Assembly (NCBI GenBank): GCA_036390995.1 | Contig: DASWAT010000050.1 | Coordinates: forward strand, 1 to 22,510 | DNA length: 22,510 nucleotides | Direction: 5' to 3' | Origin: DASQQQ01 sp036390995 | Lineage (GTDB): Bacteria; Actinomycetota; UBA4738; HRBIN12 | Shown: positions 1 through 5,187 of the stretch, piece by piece | How the letters are laid out: every line of letters begins with the position of its first letter | Position numbering within the stretch: the stretch's first letter is position 1 | Notes under the pieces: generated by a model | Seen by the model: only the letters and a program-made list of their open reading frames with translations | Databases searched by the model: none | What the model was told of the DNA's origin: nothing | Made by a program: the position numbers and the translations under genes

Positions 1-56
1 CATCGGTCCACCCTAGCGGCCGGTGCCGACCCGGGCTCGGGTGGGGTGGAAGGGCG

Positions 57-247
57 ATGGAGTCGTTCACCAACGTCGTGACGATCAACCGTCCGGCCCA
101 CGACGTGTTCGCGTTCCTCGCGGACTTCGAGAACGTGCCGAAGTGGAACTACGCGATCACGGAGACGCGGAAGAGCTCGCGGTCAAGACCGCCGTGGCCG
201 AGAACCTGGGCGTGTTGAAGCAGCTGCTGGAAGCCGACTCCCGGTAG
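57..247 (+). pseudogene. SRPBCC-family protein, internally deleted remnant
   Basis: An ATG at 57 opens a frame whose first 40 residues look like the N-terminus of an SRPBCC (polyketide cyclase/START-like) protein: MESFTNVVTINRPAH, then DVFAFLADFENVPKWNYAI. That frame then loses homology and terminates. A different frame ending at 247 gives LAVKTAVAENLGVLKQLLEA, which resembles the usual C-terminal helix of the same family. Intact members have roughly 150 residues, so about 80 to 90 residues of the middle appear to be missing, with a frame change at the junction near 170-180. No function is expected. It is the first of four broken accessory genes in the first 1650 bases, which argues for real decay rather than one sequencing slip. 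Its identity is fairly secure; the exact junction is not. Confidence 0.6.
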
Positions 248-282
248 CTATCGATGGGTTCTGCGCTCGAGCTCCGTCTGAC

Positions 283-369
283 ATGGCGTGGACCTCACAC
301 CGGCTGGTCGGCTCCAAGACGTTCCAGACCGGCGTGGTCTCGCTGACCTACGGGCGGCCGGAGACGTAG
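283..369 (+). pseudogene. C-terminal fragment of a DHFR-like (RibD C-terminal domain) reductase
   Basis: The frame ending with TAG at 367-369 reads HRLVGSKTFQTGVVSLTY, which matches the final beta-strand pattern of the dihydrofolate reductase-like / RibD C-terminal family (L-x-L-V-x-S-x-T-F-x-T-G-V-V-x-L-x-Y). Immediately upstream, a second frame reads LELRLT, suggesting another shift inside the same fragment. Everything before this, about 150 residues, is absent. Such small reductases often accompany DGPF/YCII and ECF42 genes in actinobacteria, and remnants of both lie just downstream. The fragment is short, so the call rests on one motif. Confidence 0.45.
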
Positions 370-455
370 GTTCGTCTGGTCCCGATGTCGAGAACGGCGG
401 GCCGGCTCCGACCGTAGGGTGAGAGCGCCCGCCCGGGCGCCGGACGGGGGACAGG

Positions 456-691
456 ATGAAGTACATCATCATGATGTTCGGTGACCAGGCGACGATGACC
501 GAGGTCAGGTCGACGGACTGGATCAAGGCGATGATCCGGTTCATGGGGGACATCGAGAAGGAGCTCGCCGACGCCGGTGAGCTTGTGGCCTCGGAAGGGC
601 TGGCCGACCCGAGCCAGGCGAAGCGGTCCGGTTCGAGGACGGTGTCCCGATCCCCACCGACGGTCCGTTCGCCGAGGCGAACGACCGTTGA
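456..691 (+). pseudogene. DGPF/YCII-family protein, frameshifted and truncated
   Basis: The ATG at 456 starts MKYIIMMFGDQATMTEVRS, typical of the DGPF-type YCII proteins of about 115 to 125 residues that accompany ECF42 sigma factors. The frame is right through LADPSQAK (near 616). It must then shift by one base to read VRFEDGVPIPTDGPFAEAND, which contains the family's DGPF signature, and it stops at 689-691. The C-terminal third (the usual continuation after FAEAKE) is missing. So there are two lesions, a one-base frameshift and a 3-prime truncation. Eight bases further on, an unrelated minus-strand gene ends, marking the likely breakpoint. In intact loci this protein is thought to work with the ECF42 sigma factor, whose C-terminal remnant lies at 1330-1641. 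Confidence 0.75.
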
Positions 692-698
692 GCCAGAG

Positions 699-1211
699 TC
701 AGGAGCCGCGCCGCGCGAGCGTCCGACGCAGCATGAAGACCGTGCCTGCTATCAGCAACGCGACGCCCACCGCCGCCCACAGCACGACCCAGCCCCATGA
801 GGTTCCGCTCCCGCGCGGTTCGGGAGCGGAGGACGGCTTCGCTACCCTCAGGAGAGCCGACACGCCAACGTTCCCCCCTCCACAGCGAATCCCGACCTCG
901 TACCGCCCTCCGGGCGTCGATGCGGGAAGGGTGTAGTCGTCAGCGAAGTTGCCCCGGGCGTCGCGCTGGACCTTCGGTCCGAAGCCGTCGGGCGGGAACA
1001 GCGCCGAGGCGCCGGTCAACGTCGCGGGGTCGGATGCCGGACAGGCGTTGACCGGTACGGAGCCCGAGATGTGCACCGTCCCCCCGGGTCCCACGACAGA
1101 GGGTGAGACGCTGACCGAGGTGTTCGGGGTCTGGCCCTGCGCTGTGGTTCCCACGAGCACCAGGGCCGCTGCCGTTGCGAGGACCGTCGCGATGACGTGC
1201 GGTCGTTTCAT
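699..1211 (-). CDS. Secreted Ig-like/bacterial-surface protein with C-terminal membrane anchor
   Basis: This 170-residue protein has a classical signal peptide (MKRPHVIATVLATAAALVLV, cleavage probably after the AQG near residue 26). An extracellular beta-rich segment follows (VSVSPSVVGPGGTVHISGSV, later PASTPGGRYEVGIRCGG), resembling an Ig-like or IPT/TIG-type domain with two cysteines. A single transmembrane helix near residues 142-162 (WVVLWAAVGVALLIAGTVF) and a short basic tail (RRTLARRGS) complete it. This layout is that of a membrane-anchored exported protein of unknown role; no sortase LPxTG motif is seen. It is intact and reads cleanly, unlike the fragments on either side. It lies between the truncated DGPF gene and the truncated ECF42 gene, in the opposite orientation, so it probably came with or after the deletion that broke that locus. 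Confidence 0.75.
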   Translation of the reverse strand: MKRPHVIATVLATAAALVLVGTTAQGQTPNTSVSVSPSVVGPGGTVHISGSVPVNACPASDPATLTGASALFPPDGFGPKVQRDARGNFADDYTLPASTPGGRYEVGIRCGGGNVGVSALLRVAKPSSAPEPRGSGTSWGWVVLWAAVGVALLIAGTVFMLRRTLARRGS

Positions 1212-1329
1212 GACTGCCTCGTCGGGGGTTGAACCAGGCCTCCCGTCGTCCTCCTCCCATCAAGACGTTCGATGCGGTAGTCCCGACGGATGGCTCGATT
1301 CGAGAACCGGGAGCCCTAGGGGCGGTCCC

Positions 1330-1641
1330 GCTGTCTGGCCGCAGATCTTGGCGCTGTACGAGGTGCTCGAACAGGTCTCGCCGGGGCCGGTGGTCACGCT
1401 GAACCGTGCGGTGGCCGTCGCGATGGTGCACGGGCCGCGAGCCGGCCTGGCCCTGCTCGGGACGCTCGACGCCGACGAGCGGATGGCTCACACCCACCGG
1501 CTCGAGGCGGTGCGGGGGCACCTGCTCGAGCTCGCCGGGGACACGGCCGCCGCCCGCGATTCGTACCGGCGGGCCGCCAAGATGACCGCGAGCCTGCCCG
1601 AGCAGCGCTACCTCGCGCTGCGGGCGGCCCGGCTGGGCTAG
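1330..1641 (+). pseudogene. C-terminal remnant of an ECF42-type sigma factor
   Basis: From about 1333 the plus frame reads VWPQILALYEVLEQVSPGP, then VTLNRAVAVAMVHGPRAGLA, and it ends SLPEQRYLALRAARLG with TAG at 1639-1641. This is the TPR-like C-terminal extension of ECF42 RNA polymerase sigma factors (full proteins about 400 residues). The sigma-2 and sigma-4 regions that would bind core polymerase and promoter are entirely absent, and no start or RBS fits. The fragment therefore cannot act as a sigma factor. The frame stays open for 693 bases upstream, but that part is antisense to the secreted-protein gene and shows no homology. Together with the DGPF remnant it marks a former ECF42/DGPF pair that has lost its middle. 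Confidence 0.75.
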
Positions 1642-1660
1642 GAGGACCGCACCCGGGCGC

Positions 1661-1706
1661 GATCGAGCCGGGCCGGGGGCTCGAGGGCTCCCGATCCGGC
1701 TCGATC
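1661..1706. terminator. Convergent hairpin terminator
   Basis: A perfect 11-bp inverted repeat, GATCGAGCCGG (1661-1671) and CCGGCTCGATC (1696-1706), has a 24-nt loop. It lies 20 bases after the stop of the ECF42 remnant and 9 bases after the stop of the minus-strand osmC-like gene at 1716. No T-run follows, which is common for actinobacterial terminators. It is best read as the terminator of the minus-strand redox operon, possibly bidirectional. Confidence 0.6.
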
Positions 1707-1715
1707 CCGCATGCT

Positions 1716-2279
1716 TCAGAGCACCTCGATCGAGGTCTTCACCGGGACCGGGTTCGCCAGGATGTCCCGCACGGGGGACGTGTCCTGCACGTACCGGCAG
1801 AGCTCCTCGAGCTCCTCGGCGCTGGCGTTCTTCGCTCGAGCCCGCGTCTTGACCCGGATCTCCGTGAACCCGGGCCTGGGCCCCTCCGGGATCCCGACGA
1901 AGTTCCGCAGGTCGAGGTCGCCCTCGACCTCGAACGTGAGCTCCTCGAGATCGTACCCGCGGGCGGCGGCGTTGTACGCGAAACCGGTCGAGTAGCAGAA
2001 GCCCAGCGCCGCGAGCGCCAGCTCCACGGCGTTCGGCCCGGAGTCCTTACCCAGCAGCACGTCCGGCTCGTCGCCCGAGAGGGTGTGGACCATCGCGTGC
2101 GACGTTCCCTTCCCCATGTGGTCGAAGGCGTGGATCTCGCTGCGGCCGCTCGCGCCGTCCTCCCACGTCGTCCGGGCCTTGAACGTGAACCGCCCGACGT
2201 TGGGGTCCTCTCCGATCGCGCCGATCGTCTGGACCAGCCGGTCGACGTCGACGCCGTTGCGCATCGTCGTGGTCGTCAT
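1716..2279 (-). CDS. OsmC-family peroxiredoxin-like protein
   Basis: This 187-residue protein belongs to the OsmC/Ohr fold family, thiol-dependent peroxidases or related redox proteins acting in the cytoplasm. The first conserved cysteine is Cys95 in ALGFCYSTGF. The second candidate is Cys161 in LCRYVQDTSPVRDILANPV, where the canonical C-P-V position is Ser-Pro-Val and the cysteine is shifted upstream. The central DSGPNAVELALAALG segment (residues 79-93) is the family helix that carries the first cysteine. It starts at ATG 2279, whose bases overlap the TGA of the upstream DsbD-alpha-like gene (ATGA overlap), so translation is probably coupled. It is last in the redoxin, DsbD-alpha, OsmC operon and is followed by the hairpin at 1661-1706. 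The exact substrate (organic hydroperoxide or a protein/low-molecular thiol) cannot be read from sequence. Confidence 0.88.
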   Translation of the reverse strand: MTTTTMRNGVDVDRLVQTIGAIGEDPNVGRFTFKARTTWEDGASGRSEIHAFDHMGKGTSHAMVHTLSGDEPDVLLGKDSGPNAVELALAALGFCYSTGFAYNAAARGYDLEELTFEVEGDLDLRNFVGIPEGPRPGFTEIRVKTRARAKNASAEELEELCRYVQDTSPVRDILANPVPVKTSIEVL

Positions 2280-2722
2280 GCCCTCTCCTCCTCGCTCGTG
2301 ATCTCCAGGTCCACCTGGACGTCCATCCCTGCCGGCGGGAGACAGGCGTTCGCGGTGCATCCCTGGTACCGGACCCGGCCGGAGACCGTTCTCCGGCCGG
2401 GGTTCGTGCCGGCCTCGATCCGGACCGGCACGACGATCTCGACCGCGCCCCGGTAGACGTTCAGGACCACCGGGGTCCAGTCGAAGCGCTCCGTGTCCCC
2501 GACCGGGTAGGTCGCCGGGCCGAGCGCCAGGCCGGCCGACCCATCGAGGTCGAGGGTGGTGGGGATCAGGAAGGGTTCCGCGGGCTGGTGCGACTGGATG
2601 TGGCAACCGTCCGGCACGTCGATCGTGACCACGATCCGCCCGTGCTCGCCGGCGACGAGCCGTCGGGGCTCCACGCGGGCCGTCGGCGCCGGCCAGGCGG
2701 GGATGGTCCGGAGCGGCGTCAC
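2276..2722 (-). CDS. Freestanding DsbD N-terminal (alpha) domain-like protein
   Basis: This 148-residue protein resembles the DsbD alpha domain (PF11412-type), which in DsbD passes electrons from the membrane domain to periplasmic thiol proteins. The signature is near the C-terminus: RVRYQGCTANACLPPAGM, where the family has YQGC...CYPP with a redox-active cysteine pair. A third cysteine lies at DGCHIQSH near residue 40. There is no signal peptide and no transmembrane segment, so unlike DsbD it is predicted to be cytoplasmic and not fused to a membrane reductase. The start is a GTG at 2722-2720 that overlaps the TGA of the redoxin gene (GTGA overlap); its own stop overlaps the ATG of the OsmC gene. 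Inference: it is a thiol partner of the redoxin or OsmC protein. Confidence 0.8.
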   Translation of the reverse strand: MTPLRTIPAWPAPTARVEPRRLVAGEHGRIVVTIDVPDGCHIQSHQPAEPFLIPTTLDLDGSAGLALGPATYPVGDTERFDWTPVVLNVYRGAVEIVVPVRIEAGTNPGRRTVSGRVRYQGCTANACLPPAGMDVQVDLEITSEEERA

Positions 2723-3225
2723 GACGCCACCCCCAGGTAGTCGCCCAGGACCGCGCGCACGTGGGACGCCTTCGCGTCGAACCGTTCCATGTTCAGGAAG
2801 TCGCGGTAGACGACCGTTCCGTCGGCATCGATGAGGAAGTGCGCGTTGATGATGGCGACCTCGGGCGCGAGGCCCTCCTTGTGCGGCGCGAACCGCTCGG
2901 AGACCTCGCCGTCCTCGTCGACGAGCACCGGGAACGTCCATCCGTGGTGGCCGGCGAACGCTCCCGCGAGGGCGCCGCCCTCCTTCACCTGGATCGAGAG
3001 CACCTGGAGCCCCGTCCCGCGGTAGCGCTGCCAGATCTCCTGCTCCAGGAAGGGCGCCTCCGCGCTGCAGTACGGGCACCACGTGGTGGTGAAGAAGATC
3101 AGGACAGGACGCCCTCGATAGTCGGAGAGTCGAACCGTCTCTCCCGAGATGGACGGGAGCTCGAAGTCCGGGACCACCTCACCGATCTCGTACGAGCCCT
3201 CCAGGACCGCCGTCTGCGTGTGCAT
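2719..3225 (-). CDS. TlpA/AhpC-TSA-like redoxin with WCPYC motif
   Basis: This 168-residue protein has a thioredoxin fold of the redoxin/TlpA class. It opens with the family pattern PDFELPSISGETVRLSDYRG (residues 19-38) and continues PVLIFFTTTWCPYC, with the CxxC pair at Cys50 and Cys53. Later segments AIINAHFLIDADGTVVYRDF fit the conserved cis-Pro/beta-strand region of the family, although Ala/Asn replace the usual Pro-x-T-F. There is no signal peptide, so a cytoplasmic thiol-disulfide reductase or peroxidase partner is likely. The start at ATG 3225 is chosen because AGGAGG lies 5-8 bases upstream; an upstream in-frame ATG at 3252 lacks this. It heads a three-gene, translationally coupled minus-strand operon with DsbD-alpha-like and OsmC proteins, divergent from the sigma/anti-sigma/methyltransferase cluster. 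Confidence 0.88.
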   Translation of the reverse strand: MHTQTAVLEGSYEIGEVVPDFELPSISGETVRLSDYRGRPVLIFFTTTWCPYCSAEAPFLEQEIWQRYRGTGLQVLSIQVKEGGALAGAFAGHHGWTFPVLVDEDGEVSERFAPHKEGLAPEVAIINAHFLIDADGTVVYRDFLNMERFDAKASHVRAVLGDYLGVAS

Positions 3226-3286
3226 CGTTCCTCCTCGTGTCGCTCGTGGCACCGATGCATGGAAGGACGGCGCCGGATGCAGGGGG

Positions 3287-3310
3287 ATTGCATCTCACCG
3301 TCGATGCAAT
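3287..3310. promoter_or_regulatory. Perfect inverted repeat in divergent promoter region
   Basis: ATTGCATC (3287-3294) and GATGCAAT (3303-3310) form a perfect 8-bp inverted repeat with an 8-nt centre. It lies in the 137-base gap between the redoxin start (3225) and the putative sigma start region (about 3363). Two further GATGCA copies occur at 3254-3259 and 3276-3281. The AT-rich arms stand out in DNA of about 70% GC. The layout fits a dimeric repressor or activator site controlling both transcripts. No matching regulator gene is adjacent, so the binding protein is unknown. Confidence 0.5.
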
Positions 3311-3362
3311 AAGTTCGGCCGCGCCGTCGTCTTTCTGAGAGGACCAGTCGGGAAGGCACGGC

Positions 3363-3967
3363 ATGATGGATCACGGCCCGCGGAGGACGACACGGACGCT
3401 GACACGAAGCCTGCCTTCGAGCGTTTGGCGAAGGAGTCCATCCCCAGCCTGTTCGGGCTGGCACGACGCCTCGCCGGTGACGGCGCCGAGGATCTGGTCC
3501 AGGAGTGCCTGATGCGCGCGTACCGCTCGTTCGACTCCCTCGAGGATCGGCAGGCGGGGCTCGCGTGGATGCAGCGGATCCTCGTGAACGTGTATCGCGA
3601 TCAACTGCGGAAGGGCTCGCGCACCGTGCCGGAGGTCCCGGTCGAGGAGATCGACGAGTTCTCGCTCTACCGCACGCTCGCCGACGAGGACCCGCTCCCG
3701 TACTCGGATTCCCTGCACGTCGACTTCCTGCACAGCTTCGGACGCGAGGACGTCCATGCGGTGCTGATGCGCCTGCCCGAGATCTACCGCGCTCCGCTCG
3801 TGCTCCGGTACATGCAGGGGTTCTCGACGAAGGAGATCGCGAAGCTCCTCGCAGCGCCGCTCGGCACCGTGCTCGCGCGCCTGCATCGCGGACGCAAGCT
3901 GTTCGAGAAGGAGCTGTGGGACTACGCGAACGAGTCGGATCTCCTCCACACGGGGGCCGCGAGATGA
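3363..3967 (+). CDS. ECF-type RNA polymerase sigma factor (start/frame uncertain)
   Basis: The frame ending at 3967 encodes an ECF sigma factor that would redirect RNA polymerase to a small regulon. Sigma-2 is seen in SLFGLARRLAGDGAEDLVQE and LMRAYRSFDSL. Sigma-4 follows in LMRLPEIYRAPLVLRYMQGF, then STKEIAKLLAAPLGTVLARL with the helix-turn-helix. The stop overlaps the ATG of the anti-sigma gene. The start is a problem: the only ATG with a good ribosome site (GGGAAGG before ATG-ATG at 3363) is out of frame with the body. In the body frame the stretch from 3150 to 3424 has no ATG, GTG or TTG; a CTG lies at 3335 and a TTG at 3425, which would cut into sigma-2. Either a one- or two-base indel lies between 3369 and 3420, or a rare start is used. 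The coordinates here take the RBS-preceded ATG as the left edge. Confidence 0.8.
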
Positions 3968-4206
3968 GCGCCGACGAGCGGATGATCCCGTGCTCCCAGG
4001 CGGTCCGGAAGCTCTGGGACTACCTCGACCAGCGACTCTCGCCGGAGGAACACGCCGAGGTCGAGAAGCACCTGGCGTTCTGCCGGAGGTGCTGCGGCGA
4101 GATGGAGTTCGCCAAGGAGCTGCAGGGGTTCCTCGCGTCCCACGGGGCGGACGAGATCCCACCCGACGTGAAGGAGCACCTGGAGCGACTGGTCGAAGAG
4201 CTCTGA
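3964..4206 (+). CDS. Zinc-binding anti-sigma factor (ZAS/zf-HC2)
   Basis: This 80-residue cytoplasmic protein has the ZAS motif HLAFCRRC (His36, Cys40, Cys43, plus Cys44) and an upstream Cys10 in MIPCSQAVRKLWDYLDQRLS, giving the full zinc ligand set of RsrA-like anti-sigma factors. These proteins hold their sigma factor inactive until thiol oxidation or a similar signal releases zinc or forms a disulfide. The ATG at 3964 overlaps the sigma stop (ATGA), the usual coupled arrangement for a sigma/anti-sigma pair. There is no transmembrane helix, so it would sense cytoplasmic conditions. Next to redox proteins and a thiol/selenol methyltransferase candidate, a thiol- or metalloid-stress signal is a reasonable inference, not a demonstrated one. 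Confidence 0.88.
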   Translation: MSADERMIPCSQAVRKLWDYLDQRLSPEEHAEVEKHLAFCRRCCGEMEFAKELQGFLASHGADEIPPDVKEHLERLVEEL

Positions 4207-4238
4207 GCGGGACCCGAGCAACCGAAGGTGGGGGGAAG

Positions 4239-5039
4239 ATGGAGCAGGACCTGCTGTTCCAGCAGGAGATCAAGCAGGCGGTTCGCTCCGCCTACGAGCA
4301 CATCACATCGGGCGGCGGCGAGCCGGTCGCCGGACGGCTCTACTCGCAGGCCCAGCTCTCGCGGGTGCCGCACGGGGCGATCGAGTGGGCGCTCGGGGTG
4401 GGGAACCCGGTCCTCCACGCGGAGCTCCTCTCCGGAGAGATGGTGCTCGACCTGGGGAGCGGCGGCGGCGTCGACACGATCCTCGCGGCGCACGAGGTCG
4501 GCCCGACCGGCCGGGCGATCGGCATCGACCTGCTCGACGAGATGGTGGATCGCGCCGCGGCGAACGCGAAAGAGGCCGGGGTCGACACCTGGACCGAGTT
4601 CCGGCGCGGCGAGATGGAGGACATCCCGCTGGAGGACGGCACCGTCGACGTGGTGATCTCCAACGGCGTGATCAACCTCTCGCCGCGGAAGTCGCGCGTG
4701 CTCGCAGAGGTCCTCCGGGTGCTGAAGCCCGGCGGGCGCTTCTGTGTCGCCGACCTCACCGTCGAGGAGGACCTCCCACCCCAGATCCTCACGAGCGACG
4801 CGGCCTGGGCCGGGTGAATATCCGGCGCCATGGCGGAGCGTGTCTTCGCCCGGAAGATGGAGAAGGTGGGGTTCACCGACATCTGGATCGGTGAGAAGCG
4901 GCCGTTCGGCATCGAACAGGCCGCGGTCTTCCCGCTGTTCACGGACGAAGTCGTCGAGCTGATGCGCAAGCTGATCCCCGCCGAACGACGCGACTCCGTC
5001 GCGTTCAGCGTGATCGCCAAGGCTCGCAAGCCCCGCTAG
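4239..5039 (+). CDS. ArsM-like SAM-dependent methyltransferase, probable selenoprotein (in-frame TGA at 4815)
   Basis: This 266-residue class I methyltransferase resembles arsenite methyltransferases (ArsM/AS3MT). SAM-binding motif I is VLDLGSGGGVDT (69-80), followed by GRAIGIDLLDEM (91-102) and the acidic EMEDIP. The frame meets TGA at codon 193 (4815-4817) and continues without interruption to 5039: AW-AG-U-ISGAMAERVF, then ARKMEKVGFTDIWIGEKRPF. In the family this residue is the catalytic cysteine of W-x-G-C-[ILV]-x-G-A-[LM] (Cys206 of human AS3MT). A 7-bp hairpin follows at 4832-4850. I therefore read the TGA as selenocysteine. The two other arsenic-binding cysteines are Val54 (GVGNP for GCGNP) and Gly143 (SNGVINLS for SNCVINLS), so arsenite may not be the substrate. 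The gene starts 32 bases after the anti-sigma stop and is probably in that operon. Alternatives are a nonsense mutation or a base error. Confidence 0.72.
4832..4850 (+). promoter_or_regulatory. Candidate bacterial SECIS hairpin
   Basis: GGCGGAG (4832-4838) pairs with CUUCGCC (4844-4850): six Watson-Crick pairs and one G-U. The five-base loop is CGUGU. The loop G at 4840 is the second loop base and is followed by U, and 22 bases separate it from the UGA (4815-4817). Known bacterial SECIS elements have a G in the first two loop bases and UGA-to-loop spacing of about 16 to 37 bases; in E. coli fdhF a loop G-U contacts SelB. A competing hairpin, GUCUUC/GAAGAU with loop GCCCG (4842-4858), also fits this spacing. 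Pairing was found by eye, without energy calculation. Confidence 0.5.
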
Positions 5040-5058
5040 CGCCGTCTTGGGGTTCCCT

Positions 5059-5133
5059 GCCTACGGCGCGCCGATCGGTGACGGGCTCGGGCTCGGGCCC
5101 GCCGGGACCGACCGCTACCGGCGCGCCGTAGGC
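5059..5133. repeat. 15-bp perfect inverted repeat, likely terminator
   Basis: GCCTACGGCGCGCCG (5059-5073) and CGGCGCGCCGTAGGC (5119-5133) are perfect inverted copies around a 45-base centre, which itself contains CGGT/ACCG and GGGC/GCCC pairs. It begins 20 bases after the methyltransferase stop and ends 54 bases before the nitroreductase start. A large GC hairpin without a T-run is the usual look of a terminator in such genomes, and it would end the sigma/anti-sigma/methyltransferase transcript. A role as a mobile-element end is possible but nothing else supports it. Confidence 0.55.
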
Positions 5134-5187
5134 GACCGCCCGCGAGCCGCCTCGCGCGACCGGGAAGATGCGCCTATCGTTCTCGAC

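Noticed and set aside
4830..5039. A separate 69-residue gene starting at the ATG at 4830
   Set aside because: It is in the same frame as the methyltransferase and continues its homology directly after the TGA; it has no ribosome site of its own. It is better read as the C-terminal part of one protein.
4239..5039. Calling the region an arsenic-resistance operon (arsM)
   Set aside because: No arsR, arsB, acr3 or arsC gene is near, and two of three As-binding cysteines are replaced, so the substrate is left open.
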